DNA of 64,000 nt from an uncultured Lachnospiraceae bacterium (lineage in GTDB: Bacteria; Bacillota; Clostridia; Lachnospirales; Lachnospiraceae), in assembly GCA_902761585.1 (NCBI GenBank), contig CACWKX010000012.1, forward strand, positions 62,001-126,000. The letters run 5' to 3'. Below, one piece after another: positions 20,307-28,391 of the stretch; the stretch's first letter is position 1, and each line of letters begins with the position of its first letter. Made by a program: the position numbers and the translations under genes. The notes under the pieces were generated by a model, which was not told the DNA's origin, made no database searches, and worked only from the letters and a program-made list of their open reading frames with translations.

Positions 20307-21824
20307 ATGCTGACCAGAATCGGACCGCAGGAAGAGCAGGTATGCTGCCAAAAGTCAGGCTGCGGAAATCCGGAGCGTCCGGCTCACTGCACATCTGAGG
20401 CACTGGTGCGGATCGGCGATGCCTGCTTCCCGAGGCCGTTCCCATGGCGGCTGGAATACAACTGCCCGGTTCATGAGAACTGGAACATTGTCCACACCGG
20501 CATGCTGATCCCACAGACGCGCCAGATCTATGTCTGCTCGCAGAACTGCCTGCGGGGCGTCATCATGACAGCCGGGGAGATGGACTGTGCGGGCCGCATT
20601 TCCTCGGTGATGCCGACAGAGCGGGAAGTCGTCGGCGGAAGGCTTGAGAAAGTCACGATTGAGGGGACAAGCGATCTGATAGACCGCCTGCAGGAGCGGC
20701 CAAGAGCAGTGGAGCTGTTTCTGGTCTGTATGCATCATCTGTGCGGAGCCGATGAACGGTACATTCTGAAGGAGCTTCGAAGAAGGTTTCCGGATATTGA
20801 CTTCATGGGCTGCTGGATGGACCCGATCATGCAGAAGGTGTCACTGACGCCGGAGCAGAAACAGAGAAAAAGCATGATGGCGGTGATTCCGAAGAGGCCG
20901 GTGAACCGCCGGTCTGTCAGTGTTTTCGGGGACAACCTTCGCCTTCCGCAGACATCCGACCTCACCAGAGTGCTGGGAAGGCTAGGCATCCATGTGCGGC
21001 AGGTCATGGACTGCAGAAACTATGATGCCTACCTGGACATGGGGGACAGCTTTCTCTATCTCACCCGCTCGGCGTTGTCTGTCTATGGTCTTCAGGCGCT
21101 TGCCGGGAAAAATGAACGTCCCTGTCTCTATCTTCCGCCGGTGGCGCTGGACGGCCAGATCAGGGAAGCCCTCCGGAGTCTGCTGACAGCAGCCGGACAG
21201 GAAGGCGGGGCGCCGGATGAGAAGCTTTCTGCATTTTTAAAGCAGGAACAGTCGTCGGCCAGACAGGCGTTTTCCCGGGCCAGGGCCGTGATCGGAAACA
21301 CGGAGGTGTGGCTGGACTATCTTGCATGTCCGCGTCCGCTGAGCATGGCGAGGCGCCTGCTGGAGGAAGGTTTTCGTGTGACGAGAATCTGTCTCGACAG
21401 CATCAGCCCGGAGGAACGGGAGGATTTTGACTGGCTGAAAGCGCAGGCGCCCGACCTTCTGCTGCAGTCAACCAGCCAGGTCGAGGCCAGGCAGAGAGCG
21501 CGCATTGCGCCAGGCATGCTGCAGGGGAAACCGGAAGAGTGCCGTATTCTGGCGATCGGACCCAAGGCGGCATTCTTTGCTGCTACGCCCTTCTTTGTGA
21601 ACTGGATTGAATATGACGGGAATTGGGGCTACGATGGCCTGAGAAAACTTGCATCGGCAATGATCGATGCATATCAAAGGCCGAAGGACCTGCGCGATAC
21701 GGTTCAGCGGAAGGGGCTCGGCCTGCCGTCGCTCCCGGGAAGGGAGGAGGACAGAGACCATGCCTGTGCGCCTTCTTCCTCGGACATAACTGCTTCCGCC
21801 AAAGGGAGGGGAGGAGTCCGATGA
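20307..21824 (+). CDS. Nitrogenase component 1-like protein, alpha-type (pair 2) with Cys-rich N-terminus
   Basis: This 505-residue protein is a second NifD/E-type subunit. Its C-terminal stretch YDGNWGYDGLRKLASAM aligns by pattern with the NifD region around His442, with Trp where the FeMo-co His would be. Cysteines cluster at the N-terminus (13, 14, 19, 28, 40, 53) and at positions 77, 81 and 94, with CMHHLCGAD at 141-149 as the counterpart of the Cys154 motif. The extra cysteines could hold an additional Fe-S cluster. AGGAAGGAGGG precedes ATG 20307. The stop overlaps the next start (ATGA at 21821-21824), so this pair is tightly coupled. By analogy with NifEN it could be the assembly pair, or the catalytic one. 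Confidence 0.82.
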   Translation: MLTRIGPQEEQVCCQKSGCGNPERPAHCTSEALVRIGDACFPRPFPWRLEYNCPVHENWNIVHTGMLIPQTRQIYVCSQNCLRGVIMTAGEMDCAGRISSVMPTEREVVGGRLEKVTIEGTSDLIDRLQERPRAVELFLVCMHHLCGADERYILKELRRRFPDIDFMGCWMDPIMQKVSLTPEQKQRKSMMAVIPKRPVNRRSVSVFGDNLRLPQTSDLTRVLGRLGIHVRQVMDCRNYDAYLDMGDSFLYLTRSALSVYGLQALAGKNERPCLYLPPVALDGQIREALRSLLTAAGQEGGAPDEKLSAFLKQEQSSARQAFSRARAVIGNTEVWLDYLACPRPLSMARRLLEEGFRVTRICLDSISPEEREDFDWLKAQAPDLLLQSTSQVEARQRARIAPGMLQGKPEECRILAIGPKAAFFAATPFFVNWIEYDGNWGYDGLRKLASAMIDAYQRPKDLRDTVQRKGLGLPSLPGREEDRDHACAPSSSDITASAKGRGGVR

Positions 21825-23215
21825 AGGAAGCGTACAGAATTCTGCCGGTCTGCGCCGGGGATGTTTCAGGAATCGCCTCTGCCCTCTATGAGCTGGGCGG
21901 GATGGTTGTGATTCATGACCCCTCCGGTTGCAACTCAACCTACAATACACATGATGAGATCCGCTGGTACGACCAGGAAAGCTACATCTTCATATCCGGT
22001 CTCAATATGCGGGATGCCATCCTTGGAAATGACCGGAAGTTCATCGACGATATCGTGGAGGCGGCGGGGGAGCTGGACCCAAAGCCCTGTTTTATTGCGA
22101 TCTGCAACTCTCCGGTTCCTTATCTGAACGGGACTGATTTTAGTGGGATCTGTAGAATTGTAGAGGCGCGGTGCGGAATCAAAACGTTCTATGTGCCCGG
22201 GAACGGGATGCACGATTATGTCAGAGGAGCGGGGCGTGCCTTCCTGGAATACGCGCGTCGGATGCTGCCAGCACCCGGTCAGGGAACTGGCAGCAGCGCA
22301 GAGCTGGCTGTCAGCCTGAAGGCCACTTGTTGCACTGATTCGGTTTCGGGCCAGAAAGCCGACCGTGGCGCACAATTGCCAGTCAGTGAAAGGGTGTCCT
22401 GTGGATCAGAGTCTTCAGTCAGATTGCAGGCCGTGCGTGATATGGATTCTCAGGGTTTTGTACCGGGGACCGGACAGTCCCGCAGGCCAAGAGTGTGTGT
22501 GCTGGGAGCAACACCGCTGACATATGGAAACCGAAAGACGATTCCGCACCTGAGGTGTATCCTTCAAAAGGCTGGATTCGATGTGACGGCGGTCTGGGCG
22601 ATGGGCAGTACGCCGCAGGAAATTTACAGATCGACAGATGCAGATGTAAATCTGGTTATCTCTGACACGGGCATCCTGGCTGCAAGGTATTTGAAGGAAA
22701 CGTATGGGATCCCGTTCGTTGCGGGGGCGCCTGTCACGCGGAAACTGTGGGCAGAGCTGGCGAGAAAACTGATGGAAGCGGCAGAGCGGCCCCTCCAGCG
22801 TCAGCAGGATGAAACCGCCTTCCTGATGCGGTTAGATGCGGCGGGGACGCGTAACGGCGGAAAATCTGTTTCCATCTTAATCGGAGAGGCCGTTCTGTCT
22901 GCTTCGCTGGCAGCGTCTGCGAGGGGGACAGCGATGATCCTGTGCCCATTTCCGGACAGCAAGTCCTTGCTTGGACCCGAAGACCGGTTCTTTGATGGCG
23001 AAGAAGAGCTGACCGAATGCATCAGCGATGTCCGGCGGGATCATCCGGATACTGAGATTGGCATCTGGGCAGATCCTATGTACAAATCCGTTCTTCCGGC
23101 AGACTTGGTATTCCATCCCCTTCCTGCACTGGCATGTTCAGGGCGCCTGTACAGGACAGAGTTTCCGGATTATTTTGACTGGGTCGAAGAGGATGGCATG
23201 CAGGATAACCTGTGA
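21821..23215 (+). CDS. Nitrogenase component 1-like protein, beta-type (pair 2)
   Basis: The protein of 464 residues is a paralogue of the beta-type subunit at 13861. Both have an ALYELGG core followed by a single conserved Gly-Cys (C37 here, DPSGC), a TDG or GNGMH segment and a second domain opening with VLGATPL or VFGVTPL. Unlike its paralogue it keeps a Cys (C95) just before SPVPYLNGTD, at the NifK Cys153 position, and it has C11. Between the domains, at about residues 149-221, lies a variable Ser/Gly/Ala-rich linker, at the same site as in the paralogue. GGGAGGGGAGGAG precedes ATG 21821, which overlaps the upstream stop by four bases. Confidence 0.82.
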   Translation: MKEAYRILPVCAGDVSGIASALYELGGMVVIHDPSGCNSTYNTHDEIRWYDQESYIFISGLNMRDAILGNDRKFIDDIVEAAGELDPKPCFIAICNSPVPYLNGTDFSGICRIVEARCGIKTFYVPGNGMHDYVRGAGRAFLEYARRMLPAPGQGTGSSAELAVSLKATCCTDSVSGQKADRGAQLPVSERVSCGSESSVRLQAVRDMDSQGFVPGTGQSRRPRVCVLGATPLTYGNRKTIPHLRCILQKAGFDVTAVWAMGSTPQEIYRSTDADVNLVISDTGILAARYLKETYGIPFVAGAPVTRKLWAELARKLMEAAERPLQRQQDETAFLMRLDAAGTRNGGKSVSILIGEAVLSASLAASARGTAMILCPFPDSKSLLGPEDRFFDGEEELTECISDVRRDHPDTEIGIWADPMYKSVLPADLVFHPLPALACSGRLYRTEFPDYFDWVEEDGMQDNL

Positions 23216-23289
23216 AGGATACATGGGAACAGACAATAAACAGACAATATTTGAAATGTCGGTGCATACGGAAATGGGAGGAAAGGACC

Positions 23290-24594
23290 ATGGGTATGAT
23301 GAGCGAGGCGCCATCTTCAGAGCGGGTGCAGATCGGATTCTTCGGCATCCGGAACGCGGGAAAATCCAGTGTGGTGAATGCGGTGACCGGGCAGAATCTG
23401 TCTGTGATCTCCGACACGCCGGGGACGACTACGGATCCGGTCCGAAAGGCGATGGAAATCTCCCCCATCGGGCCGGTGGTGGTTATCGATACGCCAGGCT
23501 TTGATGATGAAGGGGAGCTTGGGACAATGCGTGTCGCGAAGACGAAGGAAACGCTGAGACGGGTGGACGTTGCGGTCCTGGTGGTGGACGGAACACGCGG
23601 GATGAGAGCAAAGGACAGAGAGCTTCTAGATATCTTTGAAAAGCTGCGCATTCCGTATGTTGTCGCGCTGAACAAGGCCGATCTGATGCAGCGGGTGCAG
23701 GAAACGAAGACGGAGATGACCGGTGCTGTCTCTCAGAGCCGGGAATTATCAGCGGGAGCAGCAGAAGTCCTGCCGCAGGTTGGCAGGGAGGCGGAGCGGC
23801 GGGCTGTGCCTCACGCGGAGTTTGCAGTCAGTGCGAAAACAGGCTGGCACATCCGGGAACTGAAGGATCTGATCGGAAAGCTGGGCAAGGCGAAAATCAG
23901 TTCACGCGGACTCCTTGACGGTCTGATTGAGCCGGGCGATCTGTTTGTGCTGGTCATCCCGCAGGATGCCTCCGCACCGAAGGGGCGGCTGATCCTCCCG
24001 GAGCAGATGATGATTCATGAGATTCTGGATCATGCCAGCATGGCGCTCTGTTGTCAGCCGCCGCAGCTTCGCCAGACGCTTGCTTTTCTTGCGCAGTCCG
24101 GGAAGAAGATCCGGATGGTGATCACTGATTCGCAGGCTTTCTCTGAGGTGTCAAAAGCTGTGCCGGAGGAAATCCCGCTTGCATCCTTCTCCATTCTGAT
24201 GGCACGCTACAAGGGTGTCCTGGAGGAAGCGGCCAGAGGCGTGAAGGCGGTAGACATGCTTCAGGATGGCGATAAGGTTCTGATGTCGGAAGGCTGCACA
24301 CATCACAGGCAGTGCCAGGACATCGGTACCGTGAAGATTCCGGCCTGGCTGCGGGCATACACGAAAAAGAACATTTCCATCGAGACATCCAGCGGCTTCG
24401 GCTTCCCGGAGGATCTGAGCCCGTACCGCATGGTGATCCATTGCGGCGGCTGTATGCTGAATGAGAAGGAAGTGCAGAGCAGGATGCGGCAGGCGAAGGA
24501 GCAAGGTGTTCCATTTACAAACTATGGAATCACGATTGCCTATATGAATGGCATTCTTCAGCGGAGCGCAAAGGCGATCGGCCTTTCACTTTGA
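23290..24594 (+). CDS. hydF: [FeFe]-hydrogenase maturation GTPase HydF
   Basis: HydF is the GTPase scaffold that receives the diiron subcluster precursor and transfers it to apo-HydA. The G domain shows GIRNAGKSS (about 19-27), the switch region DTPGTTTDP, DTPGFDD and NKAD. The C-terminal cluster-binding motif is complete: CTH at about 336-338 and HCGGC at about 384-388. Of the two candidate starts, ATG 23290 has GGGAGGAAAGG upstream; the GTG at 23212 lies inside the previous gene's end. The protein is about 434 residues, with a slightly expanded linker near 140-175 after the G domain. Its usual partner HydG is missing from the window. Confidence 0.93.
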   Translation: MGMMSEAPSSERVQIGFFGIRNAGKSSVVNAVTGQNLSVISDTPGTTTDPVRKAMEISPIGPVVVIDTPGFDDEGELGTMRVAKTKETLRRVDVAVLVVDGTRGMRAKDRELLDIFEKLRIPYVVALNKADLMQRVQETKTEMTGAVSQSRELSAGAAEVLPQVGREAERRAVPHAEFAVSAKTGWHIRELKDLIGKLGKAKISSRGLLDGLIEPGDLFVLVIPQDASAPKGRLILPEQMMIHEILDHASMALCCQPPQLRQTLAFLAQSGKKIRMVITDSQAFSEVSKAVPEEIPLASFSILMARYKGVLEEAARGVKAVDMLQDGDKVLMSEGCTHHRQCQDIGTVKIPAWLRAYTKKNISIETSSGFGFPEDLSPYRMVIHCGGCMLNEKEVQSRMRQAKEQGVPFTNYGITIAYMNGILQRSAKAIGLSL

Positions 24595-24652
24595 TGGTGC
24601 ATGAATGTCAGGTGTGAGGCCATTTGCTCTGCGATCTGATGGTGCATGAATG
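24592..24652 (+). repeat. 16-base direct repeat pair after hydF
   Basis: TGATGGTGCATGAATG occurs at 24592-24607, overlapping the hydF stop, and at 24637-24652. The similarity continues imperfectly for about ten more bases (AGGTG, then GA). The period is 45 bases. The second copy precedes hydE. Confidence 0.85.
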
Positions 24653-24705
24653 CTAGGTGCGAAGGTTGCCTGGCTTGCAGACGGAATGACAGATTGGACA
24701 TATGG

Positions 24706-25749
24706 ATGACGAACCGGGATCGAATCGAACAGTTATATCAGACAAGCAACCTTCCGGATGAGGGACTCATGGCACTCCTTGTCAGCATGGACAAAGAAGA
24801 TTTTGACCACCTGTGCAAAAGAGCCTGTGAGGTGCGTGAGAAGGTTTATGGAAGGGAAGTCTATCTCAGAGGGCTGATTGAATTTTCAAACTACTGCAGA
24901 AATGACTGTTACTACTGCGGGATCAGGAGGAGCAACCGGCTGGCTGACCGGTACCGTTTGTCTGAGAATGAGATCGTCGCCTGCAGTGATGCAGGATATG
25001 AACTCGGCTTTCGAACATTTGTCCTGCAGAGCGGGGAGGATCTTTCCTATACGACAGCGGACATCTGCCGCATCGTCAGCAAGATCCGAAACCGGCATCC
25101 GGACTGCGCGGTCACGCTTTCCATCGGGGAGAAAAGCCGAAGCGAGTATCAGGCCTATTACGATGCCGGGGCAGAGCGGTATCTGCTCCGGCAAGAAACA
25201 TCCAACCCGGAGCATTACAGAAAACTTCATCCACCGGGGCTTTCCATCGAGAACCGCAAGCGCTGCCTGTATGACCTTCGGGAGATCGGCTATCAGGTTG
25301 GGTGCGGGATCATGGTCGGGACACCGGGGCAGACACCGGAATATATCATCGAGGATCTTCGATTCATGCAGAAGCTGGATCCTCAGATGATCGGAATCGG
25401 TCCCTTTATCCACCACAAGAATACACCGTTTCGAGATCAGCCGGATGGAACGCTTCAGGATACCCTTCACCTGCTGGCTATCCTTCGGTTGATGTTTCCG
25501 CATGTTCTGCTGCCGGCAACGACGGCGCTTGGGACCATCCATCCACTTGGCCGGGAGATGGGAATCAAGGCGGGCGCCAATGTCGTGATGCCGAATCTCT
25601 CGCCGCGCGGCGTCCGGAACAAGTACCTGCTCTACGACGGGAAGATCTGTACAGGCGACGAAGCAGCAGAGTGCAGGGCCTGCATGGAACGCCGGATTGC
25701 GGCTACCGGATACCAGGTTGTTGTCAGCAGGGGAGATTACCGTGCGTAA
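24706..25749 (+). CDS. hydE: [FeFe]-hydrogenase maturation radical SAM enzyme HydE
   Basis: HydE is a radical SAM enzyme that processes the iron carbonyl-cyanide synthon on the way to the diiron subcluster. The CX3CX2C motif is at C64, C68 and C71 (NYCRNDCYYCGIR), followed by LQSGED, the SIGE segment and GTPGQT, all characteristic. The accessory cysteines near the C-terminus (ICTGDEAAECRAC) are also present. I take ATG 24706, giving 347 residues; an upstream ATG at 24646 would add a Cys-rich tail of 20 residues and lies in the repeat region. HydE sits with HydF and with HypCDEF rather than with HydG, which is unusual. Confidence 0.9.
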   Translation: MTNRDRIEQLYQTSNLPDEGLMALLVSMDKEDFDHLCKRACEVREKVYGREVYLRGLIEFSNYCRNDCYYCGIRRSNRLADRYRLSENEIVACSDAGYELGFRTFVLQSGEDLSYTTADICRIVSKIRNRHPDCAVTLSIGEKSRSEYQAYYDAGAERYLLRQETSNPEHYRKLHPPGLSIENRKRCLYDLREIGYQVGCGIMVGTPGQTPEYIIEDLRFMQKLDPQMIGIGPFIHHKNTPFRDQPDGTLQDTLHLLAILRLMFPHVLLPATTALGTIHPLGREMGIKAGANVVMPNLSPRGVRNKYLLYDGKICTGDEAAECRACMERRIAATGYQVVVSRGDYRA

Positions 25750-25809
25750 GCAACAACAGTCGACATTGGATGAGTACAGGCCTTTGCGGCTTGAATGCTG
25801 GAGGGTGGA

Positions 25810-27009
25810 ATGAGCAAGGATGAGTATGAGAAAGTACAGAGTCAGGCTGTACGGGCTTCCAAGCGACGGTCTGATGTGGTTGTGCTGACGGCGTGCCCGG
25901 ACTACAGTGAGGAACATGCAAGGGCTGCCGTGTGCAGCGCGCTGGAAAAATGGCCGGGCCTTTCAGGGATCAGGCCGGGCGTACGGGTTGCGGTGAAGGT
26001 CAACCTGGTAACGGGCGCATCACCGAAGAAAGCTGTGACGACGCACCCGCAGCTGGTGACGGAGCTGTGCCGGCAGCTGACCATGCGCGGCGCTGAGGTG
26101 ACGGTAGGAGACAGTCCGGGCGGCCTGTTCACAAGGGAAGCCCTCAGGCGGGCGTACCGTGAATCGGGCATGGAACAGATTGAGCAGACTGGCGCAAAAC
26201 TGAATGATGACATAGAGACGGAGAATGTGACATATCCGGGGGCAGCGGCCGCGCATGTCTTCAGCTGTACATCCTGGCTGAGAAAGGCGGATGTGATCAT
26301 CAACTTTGCAAAGCTGAAATCACACGGGATGATGCGTCTGACAGCGTCGGTCAAGAACCTGTTCGGAGCTGTCCCGGGAACGACGAAGCCGGAGTACCAT
26401 ATGCGGTTTCCAAACGAGACAGCCTTCGCCAACATGCTGATTGATCTGAACGAGGCACTCCAACCGGCACTGAATCTTGTCGATGCAGTCGTCTGCATGG
26501 AGGGAAATGGACCGACAGCCGGATCACCCCGCCCGCTGGGCCTGGTTCTTTCATCGGAAAATCCTTACAATCTGGACATGGTCTGCGCGGAGCTGATTGG
26601 GCTCCATCCTGAGGATGTGCCGACACTTCGCTGTGCAGCCAGCCGCGGACTCGGGCCATCCGGGCTTCAGGAGGTTGAGATTTCAGGAGAGCGGCCGGAA
26701 CAGTGGAAGCTCACCGATTTCCGGCAGGCAGACGGCGTCCGGGTTACATTTACAGGGAATGGCGTGCTTGGCCGCCTGCAGGAGGCCATTTTCAGAAGTG
26801 CAATGCAGCAGATGCCCAAGGTACATCCGTCCGAGTGCATCGGCTGCAGGAAATGTTTCAACGTCTGTCCGGCCAGGGCAATCACGATGGTGAAAGGAAA
26901 GCCAAAGATCGACAGAAAACGATGCATTCGCTGTTTCTGCTGCCAGGAATTCTGCCCAAGGGGCGCGATGAAAGTGCACCGCACGCTGCTGGCAAGGCTT
27001 CTTCAGTAA
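25810..27009 (+). CDS. DUF362 protein with C-terminal 2[4Fe-4S] ferredoxin domain
   Basis: The first 330 residues match the DUF362 domain (VAVKVNLVTG, GDSPGG, NFAKLKSHG, KNLFGAVPG), a family found with Fe-S oxidoreductases whose role is not settled. The end is a bacterial-type ferredoxin domain from about residue 340: CIGCRKCFNVCP, then CIRCFCCQEFCP, binding two [4Fe-4S] clusters. GGAGGGTGG precedes ATG 25810, 60 bases after hydE. As the last gene of the cluster it could pass electrons to the NifH-like Fe protein or take part in cofactor assembly; both are inference. The paralogue at 49847 has a different sequence and its ferredoxin motif is central. Confidence 0.85.
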   Translation: MSKDEYEKVQSQAVRASKRRSDVVVLTACPDYSEEHARAAVCSALEKWPGLSGIRPGVRVAVKVNLVTGASPKKAVTTHPQLVTELCRQLTMRGAEVTVGDSPGGLFTREALRRAYRESGMEQIEQTGAKLNDDIETENVTYPGAAAAHVFSCTSWLRKADVIINFAKLKSHGMMRLTASVKNLFGAVPGTTKPEYHMRFPNETAFANMLIDLNEALQPALNLVDAVVCMEGNGPTAGSPRPLGLVLSSENPYNLDMVCAELIGLHPEDVPTLRCAASRGLGPSGLQEVEISGERPEQWKLTDFRQADGVRVTFTGNGVLGRLQEAIFRSAMQQMPKVHPSECIGCRKCFNVCPARAITMVKGKPKIDRKRCIRCFCCQEFCPRGAMKVHRTLLARLLQ

Positions 27010-27038
27010 GCGGCGGGGGATATTGGATGCGGAGCCAG

Positions 27039-27062
27039 AAGCGCTGAGGAAGGTCAGCGCTT
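27039..27062. terminator. Weak convergent hairpin between the cluster and the CDF gene
   Basis: AAGCGCTGA (27039-27047) and TCAGCGCTT (27054-27062) form a 9-bp stem with a 6-base loop. The right arm includes the CDF stop codon. There is no T run, so it is at best a weak or bidirectional terminator. Confidence 0.35.
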
Positions 27063-28241
27063 CGCCATTGTAACGGTGTAATCGGTATCCACATGGATCA
27101 CCACTTCATACTGCGCGCCGATCCGGCGATGAACCTCGTCCTCAATTCGCTTCTGCAGCTCGTCGTCTGTCAGCTTGAATCCAAACGGAATGACGACGTC
27201 AAAGATCAGCTTCGGGCGCTTTTTCCCGGGAACGACCCGGAAGTCGTGCATGGTCAGGTACGGCGCGATGCTCTGCAGAATCTGGTAGAGCTCATCCCGC
27301 AGTGCAACGATGTGCGGGTCGTCTGTGATAATCGGATCCATATGGATTGTCACCAGGCAGTGAAGCTTCGATTCCAGGTCTTCCTCGGCTTTATCGATGA
27401 TCTCGTGAAGTTCCACAATGTTTCCGCTTGCCGGGACTTCGGCATGGAGGGAGACGATCCGCTTCCCGGGTCCGTAATCATTGACAATCAGATCGTGGAT
27501 GCCTGTAATCTGGTCGCTCTCGTTCGCCATGATATCCCGAATCTCCTGTACAAATGCCGGATCCGGTGCCTGCCCGAGAAGCGGGTTAAGGGTATCCCTG
27601 GCGGACCCGATGCCCTGGTAAGCAATGAAGCAGGCAACCAGCAGACCGCAGATGCCGTCCAGCAGGGTCAGTCCGGTCAGATGGATGGCAATGGAAGCGA
27701 TAAGGACAACGGAAGTCGAAACACAGTCGTTGGTACTGTCTTTGGCGACGGCTTCAAGAGCAACCGAATGAATGCGCTTTCCTGTTGCTTTGTTATAGAA
27801 TGCCATATAGCACTTTACAAGGATGGAACCGATCAGGATCACAAAGACCAGCCAGGAGAAAGAGATTTCCTCAGGGTGAATCATCTTTGCAATCGAATCA
27901 CGGGCAAGCTCGAACGCCATGACAATCATCATGCACGAAACGACGAAGCCTGAGACATACTCGGCCCGTCCATGGCCGAACGGGTGCCCGGGATCCGCCT
28001 GCCTTTTCGAGATCGAAAAGCCTGCCAGTGTGATGATGGAGGAGGCAGCATCGGAAAGGTTGTTCAAGGCATCCGCCACGATTGCAAGAGAACCGCTGAA
28101 AAGACCAGCCAGTCCTTTTCCGGCAAACAGAAGCAGGTTCAGTATGATACCAACCGTCCCGCAGAGCATTCCCCAGGCATTGCGCTGTTCATCCTCACTC
28201 ATGCCGCTCTTGATGAAGAAGCGAGAAAACAAGCGTACCAT
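27054..28241 (-). CDS. Cation diffusion facilitator (CDF) family metal exporter
   Basis: This is an inner-membrane divalent metal/proton antiporter, with zinc, iron or manganese as the likely range. Hallmarks are the metal site DALNNLSDA in the second helix, HPFGHGR after the third helix, and a long cytoplasmic C-terminal domain ending in HVDTDYTVTMAKR. The start at 28241 is chosen because AAAGGGG lies ten bases upstream; an in-frame start at 28295 has none. The product is about 395 residues, longer than FieF because of the extended C-terminal domain. It converges on the DUF362 gene, and the inverted repeat at 27039-27062 spans its stop codon. Confidence 0.9.
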   Translation of the reverse strand: MVRLFSRFFIKSGMSEDEQRNAWGMLCGTVGIILNLLLFAGKGLAGLFSGSLAIVADALNNLSDAASSIITLAGFSISKRQADPGHPFGHGRAEYVSGFVVSCMMIVMAFELARDSIAKMIHPEEISFSWLVFVILIGSILVKCYMAFYNKATGKRIHSVALEAVAKDSTNDCVSTSVVLIASIAIHLTGLTLLDGICGLLVACFIAYQGIGSARDTLNPLLGQAPDPAFVQEIRDIMANESDQITGIHDLIVNDYGPGKRIVSLHAEVPASGNIVELHEIIDKAEEDLESKLHCLVTIHMDPIITDDPHIVALRDELYQILQSIAPYLTMHDFRVVPGKKRPKLIFDVVIPFGFKLTDDELQKRIEDEVHRRIGAQYEVVIHVDTDYTVTMAKR

Positions 28242-28391
28242 AATGTCAAAATCCCCTTTCAAAGCAGAACCGAAATAGTCCTGTTTTCGGGACATCGTAC
28301 GTCTCAGGAGCGGGATTAGTCAACTGCAATCGTACAAAGAATCCCGGGAAATCAGGATGTGAGCGCAGTCGGTTCTGCCTGTATGGAATGC

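Noticed and set aside
11566..23215. A classical nitrogen-fixation (nif) operon.
   Set aside because: There is no NifB, no FeMo-co His/Cys ligand positions and no nif regulators, and the pairs are divergent.
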